Part shown: piece after piece, positions 1 to 7,919 of the stretch
How positions within the stretch are numbered: position 1 is the stretch's first letter
How the letters are laid out: each line of letters begins with the position of its first letter
From: Lentisphaerota bacterium
GTDB lineage: Bacteria; Verrucomicrobiota; Kiritimatiellia; RFP12; UBA3636
NCBI GenBank assembly: GCA_022837245.1
Contig: JALHHX010000088.1
Location: 1 to 13,292 of the forward strand
DNA length: 13,292 nt
Direction of reading: 5' to 3'
The notes under the pieces: generated by a model
Seen by the model: only the letters and a program-made list of their open reading frames with translations
The model's database searches: none
What the model was told of the DNA's origin: nothing
Position numbers and translations under genes: made by a program

Positions 1-11
1 GGGTGCATCGT
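1..11 (+). repeat. Left terminal inverted repeat of the IS
   Basis: GGGTGCATCGT pairs perfectly with the right end at 1524-1534. Similarity continues imperfectly inward (GATTTTT against CAGATTT). Any extension further left lies outside the window. Confidence 0.85.
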
Positions 12-398
12 GATTTTTATGCATGATCCAAATAAGGCATTGCGTTTCCGTTGCCGTATGCGCTAGAATGCTAGACATCAACCACCACCCAAGGGAAAAA
101 ACATGGAAAACACTACAGCCACGAGAAACCGCTCCGAAATACTAGCCGATATGATCAAGCTCCCATGCGTGCTCCAGGGGAAGATCTGCGAGGACAAGCG
201 GATTTTGGCCGATGGCTCTACGGCGGTCTACCACAAACTCCAGTGGTGGCACGATGGCAGGAACCACTCCGTGCGGATCCCGGAATCGCGACTTGCGCAA
301 TTCCGCGAGGCAGTCTCCTCAGGCGCCACCGCGAGAAAGCTTCTGGACGAACTCACCCTGGCCGACGCCACCACACTTCTGGGAGGAGAGAGCGATCT

Positions 399-406
399 AA
401 AAAAAA
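399..406 (+). other. A8 homopolymer at the first transposase frame change
   Basis: Eight consecutive A residues sit where the N-terminal frame must pass to the second frame. The second frame has its own TAA at 398-400, so it opens only at this run. The passage needs loss of one base or gain of two, compatible with polymerase slippage or a single-base mutation. A simple -1 ribosomal slip would give the wrong frame. Confidence 0.6.
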
Positions 407-798
407 GTCCTTGGCATCGTCTTCCAGGGCTCGCAGCAAATAAGACGCGTGATGGATGCCGCCGTCGACTCCGTGGAGTCGGCCGGGATTGCCTGCACCA
501 TGACTCTAGAGCAGGCGCTCTTCGATGCGGCCAACGGGATGTGCCGCAATCTCCTTGATGCTCTTCTGGCCTCCGAGGCGGCAGAGGAGTTTTCGAAAAC
601 GCACGGCTTCTTCATGGGCAAGGACGCGGTCATGAGCCTGGCGCGGAGGCAGAGCCAGCGTGTGTCGTCTTTCCTGAATTCCCGGACGCCCTCGGGTGGA
701 AAGCCGGAGCCGGGCGAGGTCGTCTGCGTCGAAGGCGACGGAACCGGCATCCGCTACCGCAGAAAGCATATGAGGGGCGTGAAAGGCAGAAACGGCAG

Positions 799-826
799 GG
801 CGAAGACCAGGGGGCGAAGACCAGGG
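799..826 (+). repeat. 14-bp perfect tandem duplication inside the transposase
   Basis: GGCGAAGACCAGGG occurs twice back to back (799-812 and 813-826). Fourteen is not a multiple of three, so the duplication shifts the frame. Deleting one copy joins '...GRNGRAKTR' directly to 'EAKVGAIFIGG', restoring the conserved reading. Confidence 0.93.
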
Positions 827-1523
827 AGGCGAAAGTGGGGGCGATTTTCATCGGCGGTGTCGATTCCGGGAACGAACCGTTCCGCAAGTCGGATTCCACG
901 ACATATACGGCGACGACGGAGAAATGGGAATCCTACGGACGGCAGCTGCGCAGGGAGTTCGACCGTCGTTTCCGGGAAAAACCCTCCAAAACGCTGTTTC
1001 TCACGGATGGCGGCAAATGGCTTAGAAGCGTGCACCGCAACTTCTTCCCTTTTGCGGAACCCCTGCTTGATTTCTACCATGCGGCGGAACACCTCAAGGC
1101 ACTGCTCTGCGCGATGGGCATGACGGAGAACACCAAGGCGTTCAAAAGGAAATTCAAGTACCACAGGGACCGCATGCGTGATGGCAAGATAGATGGCATC
1201 ATAAACTGGGCCCGCAAAGAGGGCTCCGGCTCGGAGGCCGTGGAAAAGGAGCTCAACTACTTCCGTGAAAACAAAAGCCGGATGAAGTACGACGAATACA
1301 TCGCAAAGGGATGGCATATCGGATCAGGCGTAATCGAAGCCGGATGCAAGACCGTGGTCTGCCAGCGCTTCAAGCAGCCGGGCATGTTCTGGTCTCCAAA
1401 AAGCACGAAGCCTCTACTGCCTCTGCGTGCTCTGCTCAAATCCAACAGGCTCTGCGAGTACTCCAACTTCCTGGTGAAAGGCCTGCCGCAGGTGGATATA
1501 CAAAGTAAGCCCGCATAAATCTG

Positions 1524-1534
1524 ACGATGCACCC
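1524..1534 (-). repeat. Right terminal inverted repeat of the IS
   Basis: ACGATGCACCC is the exact reverse complement of the first 11 bases of the window. It begins six bases after the transposase stop codon (1516-1518), so the coding region runs nearly to the element end. Confidence 0.87.
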
Positions 1535-1788
1535 TATGTCAAATAAGAAATTGAAATTCTGTTGACTTGATAGTTCGTCATTGTGTAACCTGTCCAAGAG
1601 CTAAAAAATGTGTTCAACGTAAAACAATGTTAACGACGCCAACGAACTTAAGGTGACAATTGCATTCCAATCCAAAGCATAACATGTTCAACTAGTGGCT
1701 TGTTAGTGGTGGTGAATGGAAGCTAGCGGAAACAGTTCAAGTGCCGCAAAGAGGTAAAGCGCAAAAAAACAGCAGGAGATAAAAACAA
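1535..1788. other. AT-richer non-coding spacer right of the IS
   Basis: About 250 bases without a convincing gene on either strand, visibly more AT-rich than the operon that follows. It contains a weak promoter-like pair near 1562-1589 and ends in the ribosome-binding site (AGGAG, 1774-1778) of the next ORF. No strong hairpin or repeat was noticed. Confidence 0.5.
1562..1589 (+). promoter_or_regulatory. Possible sigma-70-type promoter reading away from the IS
   Basis: TTGACT (1562-1567) and TGTAAC (1584-1589) are separated by 16 bases. The -35 matches the consensus well and the -10 matches at four of six positions. It would drive the small ORF at 1789 and possibly the ABC operon. This rests on sequence resemblance only. 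Confidence 0.3.
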
Positions 1789-2184
1789 GTGAAAAAGTTA
1801 ATTGCGGCGGGTGCTGCCAACACTTTCACGGCGGTGTCCGGCAGCGACTGGAACACCGCGGCGAACTGGAGCGAGGGCGTGCCCGTCGCCGGGCAGGCGG
1901 TCGTCATCGACGGCGACGCCACCCTCACCAACGCCACGCCCATGGAGAGCCTTCAAGACTACCTCGGCGCGGCACCGACGGTGGCTTTCGGCACCGCCGC
2001 CACCGGCGTGGTGGACCATGGCAAATCCGGGACTATCCTGTATCTAAACGGGCAGCCGGTGGCGACGATGGTGACTCCCCATGCATGGCATACATCCTGC
2101 TTGAGAGAAAAACGCCTTATTTGGCACAGTCCAGATCCGGACGAGCCCCCGCGTCACGATGCCGCGGGCGGTGTTTTTTCTTGA
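1789..2184 (+). pseudogene. Chimeric remnant of an exported 'NWS' beta-strand surface protein
   Basis: A GTG-start ORF of 131 codons has a good AGGAG ten bases upstream. The first residues, MKKLIAAGA, look like the start of a signal peptide that lacks its hydrophobic core. They are followed at once by 'NTFTAVSGSDWNTAANWS' and 'GVPVAGQAVVIDGDATLTN', the pattern at the start of autotransporter-like or adhesin beta-strand domains in Verrucomicrobiota. From about residue 50 this resemblance stops. A stretch with 'GTILYLNGQPVAT', vaguely LamG-like, follows, and the last 40 codons run into the leader of the ABC operon. The combination suggests deletion-joined fragments rather than an intact gene. 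A small real secreted protein cannot be excluded. Confidence 0.4.
2146..2179 (+). terminator. Hairpin plus T6 upstream of the ABC operon
   Basis: CCCGCG (2148-2153) pairs with CGCGGG (2163-2168) around a 9-nt loop. Two further C-G pairs (2146-2147 with 2170-2171) form past a bulged C. After TG comes TTTTTT at 2174-2179. It would end transcription from the left just 26 bases before the ATPase start, or act as an attenuator if the operon promoter lies upstream. Confidence 0.5.
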
Positions 2185-2205
2185 ACCACAAGTCGAGGAG
2201 AAAGC

Positions 2206-2940
2206 ATGTTAACCGTAAGCAACTTGAAAAAGAACTTCGGTCCGCTGCAGGCCGTCAAAGGGATATCCTTCGAGGTCGCAAAAGGCGAAGTTCTGGGCTT
2301 TCTGGGGCCAAATGGCGCCGGGAAGTCCACCACGATGAGAATGATCACCGGATTCATCCCGCCCACGTCCGGCACCGCCGTCGTCTGCGGCCACGACATC
2401 GGAGCCGCCCCCGTCGAAGCCAAGCGCTGCATCGGCTATCTGCCCGAGAACGCGCCCAGCTACAACACGATGACTGTGACAGAATTTCTCACGTTCATCG
2501 GGCGCGTGCGCGGCTTCACAGGCAAGGCGCTGGCCGAGAAAGTCGAGTCCGCCATCGCGAAAAGCCGCCTCGACAACGTCCGCCGCCAGACGATCGAGAC
2601 GCTCTCGAAAGGCTACCGCCAGCGCACCTGCTTCGCCCAGGCCATCCTGCACGACCCGCAGGTGCTGATCATGGACGAACCCACGGACGGGCTCGACCCG
2701 AACCAGAAGTATGTCGTCCGCCAGATGATCAAGGAGATGGCGGCCGACAAGGCCATCATCGTCTCCACCCACATTCTCGAAGAAGTCGACGCCGTCTGCA
2801 CCCGCGCGCTCGTCATCGCCGGCGGACGCATCGTCGCGAACGGGACGCCTGCGGAGCTGCGCGCGCAGGATCCGCAAGGGCGCCTCGACGTCGTCTTCCG
2901 CAACCTGACCCTGACGGAGGAGGTTACAAACCATGGCTAG
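2206..2940 (+). CDS. ABC transporter ATP-binding protein, GldA-like
   Basis: This 244-residue cytoplasmic ATPase powers the membrane complex encoded by the next genes. Visible motifs in order are Walker A GPNGAGKST (residues 34-42), 'IGYLPENAPSY' in the Q-loop region (76-86), signature LSKGYRQR (133-140, replacing LSGGQ as in GldA/ABC-2-type exporters), Walker B 'VLIMDEPT' (153-160), D-loop GLD, and switch His189 in 'IIVSTHILEE'. Length and motif set are complete. The ATG at 2206 has GAGGAG at 2195-2200 with five bases between. Its 3' end overlaps the permease start by eight bases, so the two are translationally coupled. In Bacteroidota, gldA-gldF-gldG serves gliding motility. Homologous operons with an added DUF4340 gene occur in non-gliding PVC bacteria, where the substrate is unknown. 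Confidence 0.93.
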   Translation: MLTVSNLKKNFGPLQAVKGISFEVAKGEVLGFLGPNGAGKSTTMRMITGFIPPTSGTAVVCGHDIGAAPVEAKRCIGYLPENAPSYNTMTVTEFLTFIGRVRGFTGKALAEKVESAIAKSRLDNVRRQTIETLSKGYRQRTCFAQAILHDPQVLIMDEPTDGLDPNQKYVVRQMIKEMAADKAIIVSTHILEEVDAVCTRALVIAGGRIVANGTPAELRAQDPQGRLDVVFRNLTLTEEVTNHG

Positions 2941-3679
2941 CTGCACCACCATCCGCGCCATCTTCAGGCGCGAGTTCAAAGTCTACTTCGACTCGCCAGT
3001 CGCCTACGTCTTCCTCGTGGCGTACCTGGCGCTGACGGGCTTCATGACCTTTGCCGTCGCGATGTTCTACGAACAGCGGCAGGCGGATCTGACGCCCTTC
3101 TTCTTCTGGCACCCGTGGGTCTACCTGCTGCTCGTGCCCGCCGCCACGATGGGCGCGTGGGCCGAGGAGCGGCGCAACGGCACGATCGAGCTGCTGCTCA
3201 CGCTGCCCGTCACCCTCGCGGAGGCGCTCGTCGCGAAGTTCCTCGCCGCCTGGGCGTTCATCGCCATCGCGCTGGGACTGACCTTCCCGGTCGTGATCAC
3301 CACGATCTGGCTGGGCGACCCCGACGCCGGCGCGATCGTCGCCGGCTACGCGGGCTCGTTGCTGCTGGCCGGCGCCTGCGTCGCCATCGGCATCTTCGCC
3401 TCCGCGCTTTCGCGCAGCCAGGTCGTCGGCTTCGTCGCGTCCCTGGCCATTTGCTTCGCCCTGATGATCATCGGCTTCGATCCGTTCATCAACGCCGTCT
3501 CCAATTGGGGTGTCCCCGTCAAGCTCGTCGAGGCCCTCGCCTCGTGCAGCCTCGTCCAGCACTTCGATTCGATGCGCCGCGGCGTCATCGACCTCAAAGA
3601 CGTCGCTTACTACGTCGGCGTGATGGTCTTCATGCTCGCCGCCGCGCATGTGGTGACCGACAGCCGCAAGGCCTCCTAG
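2933..3679 (+). CDS. ABC-2-type permease, GldF-like
   Basis: A 248-residue integral membrane protein that would form the channel partner of the preceding ATPase. Hydrophobic segments are visible near residues 22-45, 61-76, 99-125, 133-158, 163-182 and 225-241. The hallmark 'WAEERRNGTIELLLTLPV' (residues 76-93) matches the 'EER..GTIE.LL..P' motif of the ABC-2 permease family. Both the N-terminus (IRAIFRREFKVYFDSP) and the length fit GldF-type subunits. The start overlaps the end of the ATPase gene and has GGAGGAGG at 2916-2923, supporting the ATG at 2933. Twenty-two bases separate its stop from the next start, so it is in the same operon. Confidence 0.9.
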   Translation: MASCTTIRAIFRREFKVYFDSPVAYVFLVAYLALTGFMTFAVAMFYEQRQADLTPFFFWHPWVYLLLVPAATMGAWAEERRNGTIELLLTLPVTLAEALVAKFLAAWAFIAIALGLTFPVVITTIWLGDPDAGAIVAGYAGSLLLAGACVAIGIFASALSRSQVVGFVASLAICFALMIIGFDPFINAVSNWGVPVKLVEALASCSLVQHFDSMRRGVIDLKDVAYYVGVMVFMLAAAHVVTDSRKAS

Positions 3680-3701
3680 GACCATGAGAGGAGCATCAAC
3701 C

Positions 3702-5600
3702 ATGTCAGATGTGAAAACCGTTTCCACCGCCAAGACCCTCAAGCACCTCGGCGCCGGCGTCGCGGGACTCGCCGTCCTGCTCGTCATCATCGGCGCCCTC
3801 GTCGTGATCGCCGCCAACCTGCGTCTGCGCTTCGACCTCACCGAACAGCGACTCTTCACCCTCTCCAAGGGGTCCCGGCAGCTCCTCGGCAAGCTCGAAG
3901 GCGACGTCGCGCTGAAGCTCTTCTTCAGCGAAAGCGCCCGGGACATGCCCATGGGGCTCAAAACGTACGCCCGGCAGGTCCGCGACCTGCTGCGCGAATA
4001 CGAGATCGCCGGCAAGGGCCGCATCCGCCTCGAGCAGTACGACCCCAAGCCGGACTCCGACGCCGAGGAATGGGCGCAACGCTACGGCATCGAGCCGCAG
4101 CAGGCCAACCCGTTCGGCGCCCCGGTCTACTTCGGGCTCGTCGCCGTCTGCGGCGACCACGAGGCCGCCATCCCCGGCTTCAGCCCGCGCCTCGAGCAGA
4201 CGCTCGAGTACGACATCACGCGCCTCGTGGCCCGCGTCGCCTGGCCCGAGAAGCCCGTCGTCGGCGTCCTCAGCCCCCTGCCCGTCCTCGGCGCCCCGCA
4301 GAATCCCATGATGATGATGCAGCGCGGACAGCAGCAGGATCGCGGCTGGGCCGCGTTCCGCGAGCTGCGCGCCGACTACGCGCTGCGCGAGATCGCGCCC
4401 GATGCCGAGTCCATCGACCCCGACGTCAAGACGCTCGTCGTCGTCCACCCGAAGTCCCTCTCCGAGAAGACGCTGCTCGCGCTCGACCAGTTCGTCCTGC
4501 GCGGCGGCCGTCTCATCGCCCTCGTCGATCCGTTCAACGTCATCGACCTGCGGGAGACGATGGAGAAAAACCCCATGACCATGTCAATGGGCGGCGACAT
4601 GGCAGCCTCCACGCTCGGCCCGCTCTTCGACGCCTGGGGCGTGGGCTTCGACACGACGAAGGTCGTCGCCGACCTTGCCGCCGTGACACGGCTCAACGAC
4701 GGTCGCGGCGGCGTTGAGGAAAACCCCGCGTTCCTCTCCCTCGGACCCAACAACCTCTCGCGCGACGAGCTGCTCACTTCGCAGCTCTCCCAGGTCATGC
4801 TGCCGTTTGCCGGCTCCCTGGAAGCCCGCAAGACCGACGGCGTCGTCTTCACGCCCCTCGTTACCTCCTCGGAAAGTGAGTCCTGCCTCATCGATGCGGC
4901 CTCCCTCCAGATGGGTCTCAACGGCGTGAAGCACCAGCTCGTGCCCGACGGCGTGAAGCGCGTGCTCGCCGCCCGTCTCCAGGGCACGTTCAAGACCGCC
5001 TTCCCCAACGGCATCGCCGACGACGGAACCAACGCCGTCCCGGACCGGCTCAAGTCCGGCGAAGGCGCCGTCGTCGTGTTCGCGGACGCGGACTTCCTCC
5101 ACGACTCCTTCTGCGTGCAGATGGTCAACACCTTCTTCGGGCAGATTCCGCAGCCGATCAACGAGAACCTGACGCTCTTCGGCGGCGCTGTCGAGCAACT
5201 CGCCGGACACACGGAGACCATCGGCATCCGCTCCCGCGGCAAATTCAACCGCCCCTTCACCAAGGTCGACGAACTGGAAGTCGCCGCGATGAAGCAGTGG
5301 CAGGCCGAGGAAGACCGCCTCGAAGCCGCGCTTCGCGACACCGAAAACCGTCTCGCCGAACTTCAGCGCCAGAAGAAAGGCTCCGAACGGCTGATCCTCT
5401 CGAAGGAACAGCAAGAGGAAATCGCACGCTTCCGCCAGACGCAGGCGCAAACACGTCGCCAGCTCAAGGACGTGCGCAAGAACCTCTATCGCGACATCGA
5501 AAGCCTCGGCCTGCGCCTCAAGGTCATCAACATCGCGCTCGTCCCCTGCGCCGTGGCCTGCTTCGGCCTCGTTCGCGGCATCCGACGGAAGCGCCGCTGA
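3702..5600 (+). CDS. GldG-like ABC auxiliary membrane protein
   Basis: A 632-residue protein of the GldG / ABC-transporter auxiliary family. One N-terminal transmembrane helix (about residues 15-39) precedes the conserved 'RFDLTEQRLFTLS' (43-55) and 'VALKLFFSES'. A large extracytoplasmic domain follows, then a charged coiled coil (about 535-600) and a second helix near 609-627 before a basic tail IRRKRR. This layout fits a subunit anchored at both ends that links the ABC permease to something outside the membrane. I place the start at ATG 3702 rather than the in-frame ATG 3684, because GAGAGGAG (3686-3693) is well spaced for 3702 and the 3684 codon has only a weak site. The transported or assembled partner is unknown. 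Confidence 0.88.
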   Translation: MSDVKTVSTAKTLKHLGAGVAGLAVLLVIIGALVVIAANLRLRFDLTEQRLFTLSKGSRQLLGKLEGDVALKLFFSESARDMPMGLKTYARQVRDLLREYEIAGKGRIRLEQYDPKPDSDAEEWAQRYGIEPQQANPFGAPVYFGLVAVCGDHEAAIPGFSPRLEQTLEYDITRLVARVAWPEKPVVGVLSPLPVLGAPQNPMMMMQRGQQQDRGWAAFRELRADYALREIAPDAESIDPDVKTLVVVHPKSLSEKTLLALDQFVLRGGRLIALVDPFNVIDLRETMEKNPMTMSMGGDMAASTLGPLFDAWGVGFDTTKVVADLAAVTRLNDGRGGVEENPAFLSLGPNNLSRDELLTSQLSQVMLPFAGSLEARKTDGVVFTPLVTSSESESCLIDAASLQMGLNGVKHQLVPDGVKRVLAARLQGTFKTAFPNGIADDGTNAVPDRLKSGEGAVVVFADADFLHDSFCVQMVNTFFGQIPQPINENLTLFGGAVEQLAGHTETIGIRSRGKFNRPFTKVDELEVAAMKQWQAEEDRLEAALRDTENRLAELQRQKKGSERLILSKEQQEEIARFRQTQAQTRRQLKDVRKNLYRDIESLGLRLKVINIALVPCAVACFGLVRGIRRKRR

Positions 5601-5659
5601 ACTCTTCACAAAGACGGGCGGGCCGATTCGTCCGCCCGTCGGAAAGGAAACGACTGAAA

Positions 5660-6841
5660 ATGACTTCGAAGAAACTCGCCATGCTCGCCGGCGCGGCCGT
5701 CGTCCTCGTCGGCCTCGCCTTCCTTAGCGGCCAGCGCAACGCCGTCAAAACACCCGCCGCACATGGAAAGAAACTCTTTCCACAACTGGACGTCAGCCAA
5801 GTCGCCACCATCGAAATCACGAAGCCTTCCGGCGACACGCTCACGCTCACCTCCAGCGACGCCGGCTGGACGGTCTCGGCGTTGCACGGGTACCCCGCGG
5901 ATCTCGTCAAGATCCGCGAAAACGTCCTCAAACTCGCCGAACTCAAGGCGGGACAGGAAGCCCCGGGCCGCTCAATGGCCAACCCCACCACCATCCGCCT
6001 GAAGGACGCCGCCGGAAAAACGCTCGCCGAACTCGCGCTCGGCGACCAGTATATGCGCAAGTCAGGTGACATGGGCTTCGGCAGCTACCCCGACGGACGC
6101 TATGTCACCGTCGAGGGCAGGAACGCTGTCTATCTCGTCGACGACACCCTCACCTCCCTCGACGGCGATGTCACCGACTGGGTGGACATGCAGATCCCCT
6201 CCCCGTCCGGCTCGACGATCCAGGCGATCGAGATCTCGAACGCCGGCGCCGACCTCGCGCTCGTCAAGACGAACGGCGCATGGACGGTCACCGACCTCGG
6301 CGCCGACGAGGAGATGGACTCGGGCAAGCTGTACAGCCTCGACTCCGCCCTCTCCTACCTGCGCTTCAACGGCATCGCCGCCCCCGCGCTGACGGACGAC
6401 GCGCTCGGCTTCGCCACGGGCACGGTCTACCGCGCCGTGTACGCCGACGGCATCACCTACACCGCGCACGTCGGCGCGCCGACCACCAACAGCCAGGACC
6501 GCGCCTTCCGGATCGCCGCGTCTTTCGCGCCCACCGGAACCAATGCGGCGGAAAACGCCGTGGCGGAGACGAAGGTCGCGGAATTCAACGGCAAGGCCGG
6601 GAAGTGGACCTACCTCGTCGCCCCGTCCACCGCGCAGAAATTCACCCTCGCCCGGACCGACCTCGTGAAACCCAAGACCAAGCCCGAGACCGAAGCGGCA
6701 CCCGAGGCCGAGCTTGCGAAGGAAGCCGCCGAGGCGCCTCATGCCGAACCGGCGACCGACGAAACGTCAGCGGCGCCTGCGGAAGCGTCTCCCGAAACGC
6801 AAGCCGCTCCGGCCTCCACCGAAACGGCACCACAACCCTAG
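5660..6841 (+). CDS. DUF4340 domain-containing membrane-anchored protein
   Basis: A 393-residue protein with a single N-terminal membrane helix or uncleaved signal (about residues 5-22) after MTSKK. The predicted periplasmic region, starting 'LFPQLDVSQVATIEITKP', has the repeated beta-strand pattern of DUF4340, a family that commonly follows gldG-like genes. The last ~58 residues are Ala/Glu/Pro/Thr-rich low complexity and look like a flexible tail. The frame stays open upstream to 5297, but that stretch lies inside gldG. GGAAAGGAAA (5641-5650) supports ATG 5660. It is 59 bases from the GldG stop and followed by a terminator, so it is the last gene of the operon. Its biochemical role is not established. 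Confidence 0.87.
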   Translation: MTSKKLAMLAGAAVVLVGLAFLSGQRNAVKTPAAHGKKLFPQLDVSQVATIEITKPSGDTLTLTSSDAGWTVSALHGYPADLVKIRENVLKLAELKAGQEAPGRSMANPTTIRLKDAAGKTLAELALGDQYMRKSGDMGFGSYPDGRYVTVEGRNAVYLVDDTLTSLDGDVTDWVDMQIPSPSGSTIQAIEISNAGADLALVKTNGAWTVTDLGADEEMDSGKLYSLDSALSYLRFNGIAAPALTDDALGFATGTVYRAVYADGITYTAHVGAPTTNSQDRAFRIAASFAPTGTNAAENAVAETKVAEFNGKAGKWTYLVAPSTAQKFTLARTDLVKPKTKPETEAAPEAELAKEAAEAPHAEPATDETSAAPAEASPETQAAPASTETAPQP

Positions 6842-6875
6842 ACCCGTCGGCTCGATCCGCCAGCATCCCGGCCGT

Positions 6876-6929
6876 ACGCGGCTTGGCACAGGACGCCCCT
6901 CGCGCCGTGCCAGGCCGCGTTCGGCTTTT
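6876..6929 (+). terminator. Intrinsic terminator of the gld-like operon
   Basis: ACGCGGCTTGGCAC (6876-6889) pairs with GTGCCAGGCCGCGT (6907-6920) as a 14-bp stem with a single G-T wobble and a 17-nt loop. It is followed closely by TCGGCTTTT. It starts 34 bases after the DUF4340 stop and marks the operon end. Confidence 0.75.
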
Positions 6930-7074
6930 ACCGAGCAAGTTCCCAGGGTGCGAATCACGAAACCTCTCTCGGATTGTCTTTCATCTCTGTCCAACGCTCC
7001 TTGTATGGGGCGAGCGGTAGCGCGTACCCACGACGGGGTTGTTCGCGCTTAACAGGATCCTTGTCCCTGCGTTA
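6930..7074. other. Intergenic stretch between two convergent units
   Basis: No convincing gene, repeat or hairpin was seen between the operon terminator and the stop codon of the minus-strand LamG fragment. Confidence 0.5.
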
Positions 7075-7848
7075 TCACGGCCTGGCAAGTAATCGGAAGA
7101 ACTGCTTCTCGCTGGTCGTGCTGATTGGCATGTTCGTTTGCGTCCCCGTGGCTATCCATTCCGCGTTCGTCGTCCATGATCCGGCCGTTAACGACGTCGA
7201 GGTCTCCAAAACATGAGCCCATCCCGGGATCAGATCCGAAGCAATCAGGCTACATCCGTTTTGTTTCACTATCGACAGGGCGGGAGGCCCAGGAACCTTG
7301 GAGACGAATTCCGGCGACGTCGCGCCCGAAATATACCCCATGCCCAAAGTGCCTGTTCTGCCGTTACCGCTCGAATCGGCAGTGGTGAGACTTCCAGGCA
7401 ACTCATTGAAGTTGTAGAGCAACAACGTGCTCCCGTCGGCTGTCATATCACCCAGTGGCGGAATGAACTCACTTCCCGCATAGCGGATCGTGTCGGAAAG
7501 CCGAAGCGAATCGATGTAGCCCACCCACCCGGTCCCAAACGTTCCGCCACCCAGGCAACCCTTGTTGCTGCCGTGATCCACGATGGAAGTACCCGTCGCG
7601 CGGCTACCTACCAACCGACCATCCACGTAGATGCGTTCTTCGTATCGTTCGGATACAAAAGCGATGTGATGGGGCTGGTACAGGCTCAATGCCAACCCCG
7701 TGACACTGAAAGTGCTGCCACCTCGCGGAGCATTGTATCCGGCGACGAAGTTCGTCCCGACCCCCAGCAATCGATAGGGATAAAATGTGTGGACTTTCCC
7801 CGGAAATCGGACTTTGCTATAATGCCTTCCAAGTTTGACGTTCCGCAC
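7075..7848 (-). pseudogene. 5'-truncated LamG/concanavalin-like surface protein
   Basis: A 257-codon minus-strand reading frame whose first plausible start is GTG 7848; the frame is open to a stop at 7897-7899. The translation begins inside a LamG-type fold rather than with a signal peptide. Recognisable blocks are 'ERYEERIYVDGRLVGS', 'GWVGYIDSLRLSDTIRYA' and 'GSTLLLYNFNELPGS'. The C-terminus, 'LIPGWAHVLETSTSLTAGSW' ending EKQFFRLLARP, is the short beta module found at the ends of many Verrucomicrobiota exported proteins. A normal LamG protein needs a signal peptide and the first LamG strands, which are absent. The start region also overlaps the promoter of the divergent ferredoxin gene. I read it as a 3' remnant left by a rearrangement near 7850-7900. 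Confidence 0.6.
7816..7823 (+). promoter_or_regulatory. Extended -10 promoter for the ferredoxin gene
   Basis: GCTATAAT with T at 7815 gives the extended -10 TGCTATAAT, containing a perfect TATAAT at 7818-7823. No good -35 lies 17 bases upstream, which fits extended -10 promoters. It is about 97 bases before the chosen ferredoxin start. It also lies inside the start of the minus-strand LamG fragment. Confidence 0.55.
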
Positions 7849-7919
7849 AGTCCGAACGCGGCGAGGCGTTGCAAAGGAATTTCTTGGAAATGGACATCAG
7901 GCACCCGGGAGGCGAGAGG

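Larger units (their letters stand above)
103..1518 (+). pseudogene. ISKra4-family transposase, two frame changes
   Basis: This is a DDE-type transposase that would cut and rejoin the IS ends. The first block (103 to about 402) carries the N-terminal region, with 'KLQWWHDGRNHSVRIP'. The second (about 401-798) includes 'VVCVEGDGTGIRYRR', whose first Asp in GDGTG is probably catalytic. The third (about 827-1518) includes 'FLTDGGKW', 'DFYHAAEHLK' and 'GSGVIEAGCK', the last probably holding the catalytic Glu. The first frame change coincides with an A8 run at 399-406 and the second with a 14-bp tandem duplication at 799-826. Removing one A and one copy of the 14-mer gives one uninterrupted 466-residue protein, a normal family length. 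The ATG at 103 has only a purine-rich AAGGGAAAAA run at 90-99 upstream. Some ISKra4 relatives are thought to use frameshifting, so the A8 break could be functional; the duplication is almost surely a lesion. Confidence 0.85.
1..1534 (+). mobile_element. ISKra4-family-like insertion sequence (inactivated copy)
   Basis: A 1,534-bp element is bounded by perfect 11-bp inverted repeats: GGGTGCATCGT at 1-11, with its reverse complement ACGATGCACCC at 1524-1534. Ends starting GGG and a transposase with the 'GSGVIEAGCK' and 'DFYHAAEHLK' blocks are typical of the ISKra4 family as I know it. The whole interior is one transposase reading region broken into three frames, so this copy should not make an active enzyme by normal translation. 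The window begins exactly at the left repeat, so the target-site duplication cannot be checked; the right flank starts TATGTC. The right end lies about 250 bp before the next ORF, and no passenger gene is present. Confidence 0.87.

Noticed and set aside
2924..4048. 374-codon minus-strand ORF across the permease and GldG genes
   Set aside because: Low-complexity Asp/Arg/Gly-rich shadow of two genes with clear motifs on the plus strand.
5297..5659. N-terminal extension of the DUF4340 reading frame back to 5297
   Set aside because: It lies wholly inside the GldG-like gene and its terminator-free gap, reads as Arg/Pro-rich shadow sequence, and the start at 5660 has a good ribosome site followed by a proper membrane helix.
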